Origin: Nymphaea colorata
Lineage: Eukaryota > Streptophyta > Magnoliopsida > Nymphaeales > Nymphaeaceae
Reading direction: 5' to 3'
Length of the DNA stretch: 64,000 nt
NCBI RefSeq assembly: GCF_008831285.2
Contig: NC_045138.2
Location: forward strand, 35,081,115-35,145,114
Of the stretch, positions 25,641 to 37,050 are shown piece by piece. The stretch's first letter is position 1; every line of letters begins with the position of its first letter. The notes below the pieces were generated by a model. The model searched no databases, had not been told where the DNA came from, and saw only the letters and a program-made list of their open reading frames with translations. The position numbers and the translations under genes are program-made.

Positions 25641-25869
25641 ATTGGAAACAACGCAAGTTTAACAATAACTTGGCATGCTCAACTCGCCACCAACATCTGC
25701 ATGCACCAGCGGAGAAACATCATAAGCATTTGATGCTAGCTGGTAGTTGATCTTGTGCATTTGATGCCTTCAGTTTTTAGCAGCAATAGTTCAATCATCA
25801 TAAGCATTCTCAAGTTGAGTTGAACATTTTCCCTTCTTGCTTATTTGCTTACAGGTTATTGTCCTTCAG

Positions 25870-27190
25870 AAAATTTCGCCTGTTTATGATGGTTGCCTTT
25901 TGTTTGTTCTTTAAATCAGATTTTGTTTGTATCATATGTTTGTACCATATTTTGATCACTTAATGCTCCCCAAGTTGATTTTAGATACCAGTCGAACCCA
26001 AATAATCTGTAGAAGAGCTTACTCTTTCTGCCGATAAATCTAAAATTTCGCCTCTTGATGATGGTTGCCTTTTGTTTGTTCTTTAAATCAGATTTTGTTT
26101 GTATCATATGTTTGTACCATATTTTGATCACTTAAAGGCTTCCCAACCTCATAGCTCCTAGCTCGTTGGGATCCGAAGGTTGATTTTAGATAACCCAAAT
26201 AATCTGTAGAAGAGCCTACTCTTTCTGCCGATAAAGTTAAAATTTCACCTCTTTACGATGGTTGCTTTTTGTTCGTTCCTTAAATCAGATTTTGTTTGTA
26301 TCATATGTTTGTACCATATTTTGATCACTTAAGGCGTCCCAACTCCCAACCTCATGGCTCTTAGCCCGTTGGGATCCTGTCAGCCTACTCTTTGTGCAGA
26401 TAAAGCTAAAATTAGGATGGTTGCCTTTTGTTTGTTCCTTAAATCAGATTTTGTTTGTATCATTTGTTGTACCATATTTTGATCACTTAAAGGCTTCCCA
26501 ACCTCATAGCTCCTAGCCCATTGGGATCCGAAGGTTGATTTTAGATACCGGTCGAACCCAGATAATCTGCAGAAGAGCCTCCTCTTTGTGCGGATAAAGC
26601 TAAAATTTTGCCTCTTTATGATGGTTGCCCTTTGTTTGTTCTTTAAATGAGATTTTGTTTGTATCATATGTTTGTACCATATTTTGATGCGTCCCAACCT
26701 CATAGCTCCTAGCTCGTTGGGATGAGAAGGTTGATTTTAGATACCGGTCGAACCCAAATAATCTGCAGAAGAGCCTCATCTTTCCTCTTTATGCCAATAA
26801 AGCTAAAATTTCGCCTGTTTATGATTGCCTTTTGTTTGTTCTTAGATTTTGTTTGTATGATATGTTTGTACCATATTTTGATCACTTAACGCGTCCCAAC
26901 TTCATAGCTCCTTCCCAACTTCATAGCTCCTAGCTCGTTGGGATCCGAAGGTTGATTTTAGATACCCGAAAATTACCGGCCGAACCCAAATAATCTGCAA
27001 AAGAGCCTCCTCTTTGTGCCGGTAAAGCTGATGGTTGCCTTTTGTTTGTTCTTTAAATCAGATTTTGTTTGTATTGTAGCATATTTTGATCACTTACCTC
27101 ACAGCTCCTAGTTGGGATCCAAAGGTTGATTTTTAGATACCATCGAACTCAAACAATCTGCAGAAGAGCCTACTTTTGTGCGGAAAAGCT
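25870..27190. repeat. Minisatellite, about seven ~165-220-bp repeats
   Basis: The block with GATGGTTGCCTTTTGTTTGT, AAATCAGATTTTGTTTGTAT, a TTTGTACCATATTTTGATCA element, CTCATAGCTCCTAGC..TTGGGATCC, GGTTGATTTTAGATA and AATAATCTGCAGAAGAGCC recurs starting near 25870, 26041, 26240, 26405, 26602, 26806 and 27028. Units are imperfect and vary in length through internal deletions. The array starts about 230 bp after the FAR fragment and ends about 320 bp before the laccase fragment. Confidence 0.9.
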
Positions 27191-27508
27191 ATCTTCACCA
27201 ACAGCCCAATGGGTGGTTTCAATAGGAATGAGATTGCATCAGAATGGGCAAAAGGAATGTGACTTATTTGTTGCCACAGTTTCATTCTTCTTTCAATCGT
27301 TTAGCTCTTTTTTTTTGTGGGGGTCTTGCCATTTGTGATCTTTCCTCCTCTTTTCTTTTGGTTGGTCGATCAAAGGTGGACAGCTGCTGAAAACAGAAAT
27401 ATTAACACAACAAGATCGAAAAAGGAATCAAAAGCTTCAGAACGTCTTCCTGAATCACATCGCCTAAGCTAGTTTTTTTTTTTTTAAAAAAATAAAAATT
27501 GAAAACAT
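27191..27508. other. Spacer with no gene seen
   Basis: Between the minisatellite and the laccase fragment; includes T and A homopolymers near 27474-27500. Confidence 0.4.
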
Positions 27509-27805
27509 TCACTTCCCCAGTCGGCCGGCAACACCTAGATTGTTGGCTCTAAACCTGATGGCAGTCCTTCCAGCTGTAGGAATAGCGATTGTGTTGCGCT
27601 GGGGAGGATCAACCAAGTTGAAGTTGGCCGGGTTTTTCTTTGGATCGAAGTTTTCGACTCTACTTCCAACGACATAGTAATTGTAGCTAGGGAGGTGGAA
27701 AGGGTGGCACTTGACGCCCAGGAGATTGGTGTCCTGGAGCACCAACTGGACGGTGGAGTTGAAGGGGATCCAGCTCAATCTGGTATCCACCTTGGTACCA
27801 AGATA
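27509..27805 (-). pseudogene. Laccase (multicopper oxidase) C-terminal domain fragment
   Basis: The minus strand reads TRLSWIPFNSTVQLVLQDTN, LLGVKCHPFHLPSYNYYVVG, ENFDPKKNPANFNLVDPPQ, RNTIAIPTAGRTAIRFRANN and LGV, the third cupredoxin domain of plant laccases. The copper-binding signature HPxHLHG is altered to HPFHLPS, with a Pro codon in place of the third His at 27689-27691. After NLGV the frame goes into AGRLGK and a stop, so the essential HCHxxxH block is missing. No upstream laccase exons were found. Laccases oxidise monolignols and other phenolics in the apoplast. About 90 of roughly 560 residues remain and key ligands are lost, so this is a gene fragment. Confidence 0.88.
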
Positions 27806-29516
27806 GTTGTTTTTTTATATATAATTTCGTTTTCCCCCTTTTTTGTTTCTTTATATAATATATCGTTTGATTTTTTACATATAAATTTAAAATAGGTCTT
27901 TGCCAAAAAATCATTGAATTCCGCCGATGTTCTCGTCCATTATTCACACGCTCTAGCTTACAAAAATTTTCGGGTAGAAGCTTACTCTTATAAGATTAAT
28001 TTCATATTCTTATAGAATTAATTTTCATAGTCGCATTAGAGTTCCGGTAAAGAAAACTATAGCCTGAAATGAGACGATCAAGAGGTGAAGTCGGTCACAT
28101 GCAAACCACTGCCGAACTTGGCTTTGAAGAAATAGGGTCGAATATAATTTGATTTAAATTGTTAGGTTACATGAATATCTGGATTTGGAGGAAAGTTGAA
28201 AAGTTTTTCAAGAAAAATAATGGATATGTTGGAACTTGGTCGGGATCCAAGCGTTCATATGACAAGATACCGGATGAGATTAGACCCTCACAAGTTTGAG
28301 AAGCAATCCAAGCACATTGTTTTTCAGGTGCTAGCATATCATTCCCGTTGCAGGTGTGAGTCGGAAGTCCGTTCAAATCTGATTTGCATCGCCGGTTTGG
28401 AACAACAAAAAACAGTTTTGCTTTGGAGATGTAAAAGCCCCAGACGGGGTTTCTGAATACGGCAGGGTGAGGCTCCCGTATCCGCAGTTAATTCCGGGAG
28501 CCAAAGGGCGAAGAACTGAATCGCAGAGGCGCTGCCAAAGGGTGCAACATCAACAAGATGCATCACCAGAGCCACACACGTGAAGTCGAGAGTAATGGAA
28601 AGGAAGAAAAGAAGGGGTCGGTGGACACCGGAAGGAGAAACAAACAGACAAGTAACCCTCATTGTGTGCTTGTTTACTCTCTTTAGTCCGGTTAGACTTC
28701 AAGAACTTCCTTTCATTTAGCCAGTGTAGATGCCAAGTTGCCGACAGTGTAAACGAGACTCCCTACCCATCCCTATTGTAAAACCCACCCCCAACCCTGG
28801 TGACGACAGTGACGAGCCCCCGGTCCTGACCCTTTCCGGCCTCCCTCTATCTCTCCAAGGAAATTTTACTCCCTTCTTTCCGGACGCCTGTTCGGCAGCC
28901 TCTCTCCCATGACCTTTATAGAGTCACTCTGATGCAAAACGCGTTATTAATGCCATTCCGAAAGGAGATCGAGTTACTGTGCAGCACTGAGTTATGGAAA
29001 CACAAAACAACAAAAGAAACAACTTTCCATATAGAATAGCGGAAAAACAAGAAGTACGGTTTTATACTCGTTTTAAGTTGGGAAAAGTCGATGGACATAA
29101 TGCAAAAAAACTGAATATCTAAAACGCGTTCGTCTCAGCGCGACTGGCAAATCGGCACAAAAGGGAGACGAATGGAAGTTGGGAGAAAAAAGAAGGAAAG
29201 GGAGAAGTCTTCACAAGGAAAATGATTTCCAGATTATTAGAGCAGGAAAAAGAAAAAGAAAAAGAAAACAACCGTCTGCTCTTTTTTGGGTCCGATAACG
29301 AACAGAAAATCGTCCACCCTCTGCGCTTCCTTGTAGCGCCTTCCATTTCGCCCCTCTTCCCAACTCCTCTTGCTCTTTGTTCTGTATGCACACCATGAAG
29401 TGATAGCCCAGGAAACCCTTCCCGCATTCTACTCTTCATTCACCCGTTCCCAAGACAGGTATCAGGAACAAAAGCGCAGGGAATCACTAGGCGCCCCGTG
29501 GTTTCGTCACTACGTC
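27806..29516. other. Intergenic stretch downstream of the MYB gene
   Basis: No family recognised. Open frames near 28196-28456 (plus) and 28339-28662 (minus) overlap each other and match nothing I know. The right part is the 3' flank of the MYB gene, with AAAG-rich sequence around 29246-29270. Confidence 0.4.
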
Positions 29517-31093
29517 TTACGTTGCTCCAACACCAAGGAAATCAATGAAGGGGAGATTTATCGTCTCGCTATCCTGGTTCGTCTCCCCTGCGTACTGCCA
29601 ACTCGCTCTCCCCTTCGCCATTATCTCTGCCTCCGAGATCTCGCTTTTAGAATTCGACACTACCACCATCGCCGAAGTAGGTGAATGATCATCATCGAAC
29701 CCCACACTGGAATCATCGAAAGTTCTTCCATAGACTGCTCCTGCTTTATCATTACAGCCTGCAAAACCCAAAAACGCACAAAGAATAAGGAAAACTTGCG
29801 TGGGGAAACAAAAGAACGAGACAAATCATAATGCAGGGAAATGTAGAGGTGGAGGACGGAACTAAGGAAAAGAACGAACCTGAGAGATATTCAAAGTATT
29901 GATTCAGCTGGTTCTGAACCAGGTGGGGTATAACCCCTAATGTAGGTTGGAAGCCATGAACGGGTTCCAACCTGGCAGATGAGGAAATGAGGGACAGGGG
30001 TGTGCAAGATGATGATGAGTCGTCCCTTGTGGACTTGCTACATGCATTAATATTTGACTCCATTTTCGCAGGATGAGGGTTGTATCCTGTTTTCCTCCTC
30101 CTGTAAGCACTGGATTGTTCCCTGTTTTTTCTTGCCATGATTACATGCCAGTGATTCTTCACTGCATTATCTGTCCTGCCAGGGAAAAGACGCGCAATCA
30201 TTGCCCACTTGTTACCATATAATCTATGAGCGGCCAGGAGCCTCTCCTCCTCTTCCTCACTGAATGCCCTTCTATTTATCCTTGGATCCAGCTGATTGAA
30301 CCATCTCAGTCTGCAACTCTTACCTTTTTATCGAAAAGAACAAATGATGACGAAAAAATAAACCAACAATATTAATCGAGAGAGAGAGAGAGGTGTAAGA
30401 GATGTCCTTCCTATTGTCTGCTTTACAAGGCTCACCTGATCTACCTTCCAGTTTTTCTGCAATCAGGTTCCAGTTTTGAGGGCCATATTGAGCGACAAGC
30501 TCTCGGAGTTTGATGTCTTCAGTGGGTTTCCAGTGGCCCCTAGCACATAATTTAGACTGGAGACTGTCTGACTCTTTGACGAAGAAATTTTCGGCCACAT
30601 CCTCGCAGGCTGAGCACCTGCCTCCGTCGCCCTTACTCTGATTTACCTCATTGTATTCTTCACTACCAGCCCTCTCACGGGCATTCAAGAGAGAGCAGCT
30701 TTTCTGTTTACAGATGCCTTCGGAGGACGTGCGATCACCAACCTCCACAGATTCCAAGCTCCAGACTTTCCTCCCTGGTGGGCTCAACACCTGAAAGGCT
30801 ATCTCACTCTTGCACTGGCTCTCTCCTGACGAGGAACCTGATACCGCAAACCCATGAGCTGCAGCAGCAGGAAGGGGACCCGGGTTTAGTGATAGGGAGG
30901 AGAACGCAGGGTGGGCATCCACGATACCACCGTCGTGAGAACTGCTCACCTTGGAGGGAGAGGAGCTGGAATATAGATCATAAGAAATGCATCTAGGATG
31001 AAGAATGCAGAGTCCCGCAGTGTAGGTTCTGAGCCCCCTCTCGCCGTCCTCTTCTCGACATACGACCCTAGGCACTAATGGCTTCAGACTCAT
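29517..31093 (-). CDS. R2R3-MYB transcription factor, subgroup 21 (MYB52/54/56/105/117-like)
   Basis: Three exons on the minus strand: 30436-31093, 29880-30323 and 29517-29758, with GT/AG introns of 112 and 121 bp. The joined frame is 1,344 nt (447 aa). Residues ~1-181 are a Ser/Gly-rich, probably disordered region. R2 begins at [20 protein letters not shown] and R3 at [14 protein letters not shown], with DNA-recognition helices in [20 protein letters not shown] and [18 protein letters not shown]. Exon 1 ends within the GRSG|KSCR codon, the usual R2R3-MYB intron position. The C-terminus ends [11 protein letters not shown], matching the FDFLGVG-type end of subgroup 21. Members bind DNA in the nucleus and regulate organ boundary formation, axillary meristems and cell-wall deposition; which role applies here is inference. 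ATG at 31091-31093 is the only in-frame start seen upstream of the domain in this exon. The N-terminal region is rather long for the family. No lesions seen. Confidence 0.93.
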
Positions 31094-34000
31094 CCTAGCT
31101 TAAATAGAGGTGAGCAGCACTCTTCTCTTTTTTGTTTATCTTTCTTCTTTACGGGGAAGAAAGGTGAACGAAAGAAAGCAGGCGATGGAATGAAACTGAA
31201 AGCATAAAAGAAGGAAGGTTATGAGAGTGGAAGGGGAAATGTTACTTCATCTGGGTATCTAGAGATGGGGGGCGGGGAGGCGACAGGCAAAAAGGAGGAG
31301 AGGGTAAATAGAGATTGCAGAAACCCACACGGTTTGTTTTTGTAAACAGCAACCTCCTTTTGAGTCAGAGTTCCCAAAATTGAGACTGATCTCCCTGCTC
31401 CCTTCTGCCCTTCTTCTCCCCTTCTTTTCCTTTTCCCTTCGCAGTTTCTCTTCTCTTCCTTTTTTTCTTCTTTTTCTCTTAAACGTTAACCCATAATAGC
31501 TCAAGCTCAGAGCGAGGCGCTCGTGTGGGTGTTGGGTCTCCTTAAATCAGCTTGTCTTCCTCGGCTGTCCCTCTCTTCCTTGACAAATCAACCAGACTTT
31601 GCTTGTCTGATTCCGCAACCCTGACTCTCTCTCTCTCTCTCTTTCTTAATGTGAATAAATAAATGAAAAGAATTCCGAGTATGTCGCCGAAAAGAATTTC
31701 ATTTTGCATACATCGAGATCAAACAAACAAAAGCTCTGATCAACGGAACCCTTTTTCTCTAGCAACCTCCGCCACCGGGAAAACTTTTTTGTTACCTGAT
31801 GCCGTTATCCCAAACATTAGTTTATTGTTAATTTATGTTTCATTATGCTATTGATGTTCAGATAAAACTCGAATGTCCTCGACTGATGAAATCATTGTTG
31901 TGAGCGGCACGGCACCGATTATCTTCTCTAAGCCCCTTCATCCCGTCTTGATCTGCAAAGTTAATTCACTGTTGCTCCCCTTCTAAATCAATAGAGCAAC
32001 CAATCAACTGAACCGCCAAGTAAATTGTTGCACTCATTCTTTTCACTTATTCGTCTCTCACAATTTTTTACTGCTACTTAAATTAAATCTTAAAAATGTT
32101 GTTGCTTGAGTATGCTTGACATTATTAAAAATTTCGTCTTTAGATTAAACAAAAAGGCAGAGGAGGATTAGTGGCCATAACACTATAACTAACTTATAGG
32201 ACATGTTTCTTATTTTTGTTTTTATTTTCCATAACATAACTGTTTTTTACCGTATAAATTCAGTACCGTAACTTTTATCAAATAAAAAATAATATTTTTA
32301 AATGTTTTTTTATTAAAATTTATCAGTTATATCCATAATATTTTAAAATACAATAAACCTAAAAAATGCAGTTTCACATGCTTTCTCTTGTAAGAAACCG
32401 TGGAACATCACAAAGTGGGCATTGAGCGGTGACCTTGACATGCTTCCTAAAATGGTTATTGTCCAACAGATGGATTCGAACCATCTTCCAAAGTAATATA
32501 ACAAGGACTTTTAGTTTTTTACAGCTAGCTAGTTGGAGAAGATGACTATGCACATCAAGGTGTTGGGTGGGCTTAGGTTGCGGCTCGGCGGAAGCTGATT
32601 GCTCATTGCTGTTCCAGACGTACGCAGAGGTGACATGTACGAAAAAATTTATTAACCTTTCATGTAAATACATGTTACGGGAACTTGTGGATCTCAACCA
32701 TGTGTTATTAGCATGGGGTGTGATTGAATGGGGCTGCTCATCGGAAGCTGTGTCGGTAGACCGGTCAAGAGCAGGGAGCGGGGCATGGGCGAGTGAATTA
32801 GAGAAGATTTTGGGGTTAAAAAGCGGTGATCGGTCGCCGGGCGTTGTGTGAATTGTACTGCAGCATGTGGGTCAAAGATCGCGGTCGTGTGGATGTGGAC
32901 CGGCCAGGCGGAGCGGAAACCAAGAACCAGACAGCAGGGCGACGGTACGGAATGAGAAATTTAATGGGTTTGTGTTGAATCTAGCAGGAGGGTCGTCGTT
33001 CGCTTTGGATGGTTTTTGGTCGTGGCATCAATAAATAAATAAATAGGTGAAGGACTAAGATTAATAAATTGGGTTCACTTCACGGGCATTATAAGTCGTG
33101 TGAAGATTGCCGTGTACGAATTTGATCCGTTTTGCTTTTGCTTGCGTTAGTAACAAGGCAGGTATTTAATATATGGGGGAATGGGATTTGCAGTACTTGA
33201 GTATATTCGGTTTGGCGGGTAAGGCCACTTAATTTGCGAGTGAGTGATTTAAGGCACGGTTGAAAGCATGAGAACAAAAGTTCTCCCCCGCGCCTCCTGA
33301 AAACGGCAAAAAGCAGTTTCGTTGAAGCGCGACTGCGAAAGGAGGATGGAGAGAGGTAAAGCCCAAGCCTAGCCATGCTAGAAAGGCTGGCTATAGTCGT
33401 CGCGAGTAGGAAGAAATAGTGGAATACGCAAGGCCTGAACGAGTCAAATGGCCGCAGTCTCTGGCCCTCTTTCCCTCCCGACCCAAAGCAACTATGTTGA
33501 GAAAGTAACAAACTTCGCCCTCTCTCCCTCGTTTGCTTCCGCTTGCCAGACATCACAGGAATGAATAGGAAAAAGAGAATCGCACGATCACGAGATGCAA
33601 GGACGGCTTATGGCTTGTGGGTCACTTCGTCTTTGACCGGGTAGAAGACTCATGAGAACTAGCAGACAGAGGAGGCCGCCATCCTCCCGACCACTTCAAT
33701 TGTAGGGGTCCTCCCCTTCCCTTCCAACCTATCAACTCTCAATTGCAAGGCCGGGGAGGAAGGGTGGAAATTGCCCTTCCGCTCCATCGTTTTTTTTTCC
33801 TTTCCCCTGAGCTTTGGAAGTGGCCTTTTGTCAATAATTCAAATACAAGCTTCTCATTTCCAATTTTTACCACTTCCCTTTTTCTAACAACCGGTCAAAA
33901 AACTGGCCTCAGGTTAAACAATCCGTTAACATCTATAATTCTCATCAGCGACCTTTTATATTAAAAAAGCGAAAGGACGTTATGAGTATTCTAGTTATTG

Positions 34001-34378
34001 ACGTTACTTATAGTGGTCGTGTATTCGTTGACAGATATTGGAAACGTGTTAGAGGATAGAGAGCTGGAAAGGTAAGCAGTTTTTTCTGCTTTTATTGAAT
34101 AGTTTACATTATTTATTAATTGAATTTTAAATAAAAAGAGAAAATAGCAGATGACAAAAAAAAAAGAGTTTTGGCGTTAACTTTTGCAAACTGTTTTCAG
34201 CTGAAATGACATTCACAAATATGTGTGTTTTTAGTAGTTAAGCCTTACCAAAACACGTTCAGAGGCGAACGTTTCGCCTCTGGAACCCAGTTTTGGATGG
34301 GTTGCCAAACGCAGCCTTAAGTTTTCAGTTTTTCTCATTAAAGAGCGTGTTGGTCATTTGAATTCCTAACGCCGCATT
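31094..34378. other. MYB upstream region and intergenic DNA
   Basis: The first few hundred bases upstream of the MYB start contain pyrimidine/purine-biased tracts (31390-31480) and CT repeats near 31625-31645, likely 5' UTR and promoter. The rest shows no family. The longest open frame, 33089-33556 minus (155 codons), lacks recognisable motifs, and I do not call it. Confidence 0.4.
34261..34281. repeat. 21-bp palindrome
   Basis: AGAGGCGAA, CGT, TTCGCCTCT: 9-bp perfect arms around a 3-base centre, about 100 bp outside the copia element. Possibly part of an older repeat into which the element inserted. Confidence 0.7.
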
Positions 34379-34383
34379 CTCAA
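34379..34383. other. Target-site duplication CTCAA, left
   Basis: CTCAA immediately before the left LTR, matched by CTCAA at 39415-39419. Confidence 0.9.
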
Positions 34384-34671
34384 TGTGAAATATTTTTCTC
34401 ATGAGGATGGGCACGTTGAAGAGGAACAAGAAAAGAATTTTTATCAATGGAAGGTGATAATTTTTTTTATTAAAGATTCAAGATAATATATACAATGGGT
34501 TTACAACGGTAAGGAGTGAGCTCTCCTTCCTTCACGTTAAAAGTTTTCCAAAGATACATTTGATATTCAAGACAAGTTGAGGTGGAGAGCCTTGACATGA
34601 ACGTTGAAGTTGAGGAAGAAGTTGAGATGAAATGCCGTTGGATTTGAACGTTGTAAAACTTGCTTTTAACA
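34384..34671 (-). repeat. 3' LTR of the copia element
   Basis: 288 bp, TGTGAAAT...TTTTAACA in plus orientation. The terminal TGT/ACA agrees with the right copy apart from a substitution at the fourth base. Confidence 0.95.
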
Positions 34672-34682
34672 CTCCCCCTTCA
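34672..34682 (-). other. Polypurine tract of the copia element
   Basis: On the minus strand GAAGGGGGAG lies directly against the 3' LTR, the expected position of the plus-strand primer. Confidence 0.88.
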
Positions 34683-35211
34683 AACAGGTGTCTAAAGATT
34701 GATGACACCCAGTTTGAATAATAGATGATAAAAACCTTCTTTTCCTAATGCTTTCGTAAATAAGTCTGCCAGCTGGTCTTTGCTTCGATATAGCATGTGC
34801 GTATTGTCCCCCTCGTACAATGTGACAATCTGGTTCAATATGTTTCATACACTCATGAAAAACTGGATTTGCAGCTATATGTAATGCTGCTTGATTGTCA
34901 CAGAAAATTGTTACTGGATGTAGTTGACGTACTCCAAACTCGTTCAATAGATATCTCAACCATGTTATTTCGCATACCACATTTGCCATGAATCTATATT
35001 CAGCTTCAGCAGAGGATCGTGATGCTGTTTGTTGTTTCTTTGACTTCCAAGATATGGGAACTGGGCCAAGAAACACACAATAACCAGTGATAGATCGTCG
35101 CGTTTGACGGCAGGTGGCCCAATCTGAACCACAAAAGACAGTTAACTGCAAATTATTCTCTTTACTCATTAGGATGCCTTGGCCTGGGTTTTTCTTGAGA
35201 TATCGAATCAC
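34672..35211 (-). pseudogene. Copia RNase H region (defective)
   Basis: Continues the RT frame after a TGA at 35212-35214. Visible signatures: CGSDWATCRQTRRSITGYC, SWKSKKQQTASRSSAEAEYR, CDNQAALHIAANPVFHE and KHIEPDCHIVR, the plant copia RNase H. Beyond that a frameshift scrambles the last ~60 residues. The last codons overlap the start of the LTR. Confidence 0.92.
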
Positions 35212-36521
35212 TCAAAGTGCCGCTTGTAGGTGAGGTATGCGTGGTTGTTGCATGAACCTGCTTAGGACGTGTACTGCATATTGTATATCTAGGCGTGTAA
35301 TGCTGAGGTAGATTAATCTCCCAACCAGTCGACGATATTGTGTTGGATCCTTGATGTAGTCTCCATGATCTTCATCCAACCCATGTTTTTGTTCCATGGG
35401 TGTTTCTGCTGGTTTTGCTCCCAAAAAACCTGTTTCATGAATAATATCTAGTGCATATTTTTGTTGTGAGAGATATATACCTTTTAAAGAACGAACAATT
35501 TCAATTCCCAAAAAATACTTAGGTTTGCCTAAGTCTTTCATGTGAAATTTTTGACATAAAAAAGATTTGAAGTTATCAATTGCATCCTTCACGTTTCCTG
35601 CAATTATTAAGTCATCAACGTATACAAGAATGACAAGAAAAATTTTATCATGCTTGAATGTAAAAAGGGAGTGGTCAACTTTAGATTGCGTAAAACCATA
35701 CTCTTTTAGAGCAGTTGAAAGCTTGTGAAACCAATTTCTTGGAGATTGTTTTAAACCGTAAAGGGATTTATGTAATTTACATACCTGATTCTCCCCTTGT
35801 TGAACATACCCTTGAGGTATTTTCATGTAAACTTCCTCATGCAAGTCACCATGTAGAAAGGCATTATTGACGTCCATTTGACACATGACCCAATCTTGAT
35901 TAGCTGCTATAGTGAAAAAGGTACATACCGTGACCATTTTTACAACTGGAGCGAAAGTTTCATTATAGTCCAATCCCTCTTGTTGAGCATATCCTTTGGC
36001 CACCAGCCTCGCCTTGTAACGTTCTATAGACCCATCTGAATTTAGTTTAATCTTATAAACCCATTTGCACCCGATTGGTTTCACCCCGATTGGAAGTGAA
36101 GTAATAGTCCAAGTCTTGTTTTCTTGTAAGCACTAATCTCGCTATCCATGGCGTCTCTCCATTCCTTATGTTGAATGACTTCTTCAAAGGTTTGTGGCTC
36201 AGACTTGAAAACAAGAGATGTGAGAAACGCAAAATGATTACTAGAAAACCGATGAAAAGAAATAAAATTTCTTATAGGATACCTCGTTCCTTGTTGATAA
36301 CCTGATTTGGAGATGTCGTTGGTTGAGGGTGAGGTAAGAAGTGAACATTGGAAATCTTTCAACCATACCGTTGGTTTTCTTACACGAGTAGATCTCCTAG
36401 ATACTAAAGATGGATTTGAATCTGAATCTGGATCAAATGAAGATGGGTTTGGATCTGAATCTGGATCAAACGAAGATGGGTTTGGTTCATTTAAAGATGG
36501 ATCTGGATCTGGATTAGACAA
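35212..36521 (-). pseudogene. Copia reverse transcriptase region (defective)
   Basis: The upstream frame (36081-36521) carries a Pro/Asp/Ser-rich linker with DPDSDPNPSSF-type repeats and RRSTRVRKPTVWLKD, typical of the copia integrase-RT junction, and then shifts frame near 36105. The next frame (35212-36084) holds the RT: KPIGCKWVYKIK, ARLVAKGYAQQEG, DVNNAFLHGDL, LYGLKQSPRNW, catalytic YVDD in VYVDDLIIAG, and GRLIYLS. It ends at a TGA that sits in the frame that reopens as RNase H. RT converts element RNA to DNA in the cytoplasmic particle. Confidence 0.95.
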
Positions 36522-37050
36522 TGATAGGTTTGGTTGATTGGTTTCTCGATCAATGTTTTCTAGGTTAAGGGAATTAGAAATGGACGTGTTATTCCTTATA
36601 GCTTGAGTAGGATGGATGTCTAGATCATAAGGAATGGGTAAAGCAATACATTTTTCACCAACTTTTTAATTTTGAAAAGGAAAAACATTTTCATGAAAGA
36701 TTACATCGCGACTAACAAACACCTTGTGGGTCTCAAGATCATAAAGTTTATAGGCTTTTTGTCCGTCAGGGTACCCAACAAAAATGCATTTAATCGCTCT
36801 AGAATCGAATTTGTGTTTGTGTTGGCATGTATTTGTGGCATAACATAAGGATCCAAAAACTCTAAGATGTTTGATGTTTGTTTTTTTTTAAATAATATTT
36901 CAAAAGGGGATTTTCCGTTTAGTTTTTTTTATGGTAATCGGTTAATTAGATATGTGGCTGTCAAAACACATTCACCCCAAAAATGCAAAGGTAAGTTGGC
37001 TTCAAAACGTAAGGCCCTTGCAACTTCAAGGAGATGGCGGTGTTTACGTT
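36522..37050 (-). pseudogene. Copia integrase C-terminal region, frameshifted
   Basis: After a frameshift near 37065 the minus strand reads [20 protein letters not shown] and [19 protein letters not shown], then in other frames [20 protein letters not shown] and [14 protein letters not shown]. This carries the third catalytic Glu region and C-terminal part of the copia integrase, split among frames by indels and stops. Confidence 0.9.

Noticed and set aside
29370-29684. Plus-strand frame of 104 codons
   Set aside because: Antisense to the last exon of the MYB gene.
33089-33556. 155-codon minus-strand frame
   Set aside because: No recognisable domain, no upstream or downstream exon signals, composition typical of chance.
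36307-36537. Plus-strand frame with DGFGSESGSNE repeats
   Set aside because: Antisense of the repeated Asp/Pro/Ser linker of the copia polyprotein.
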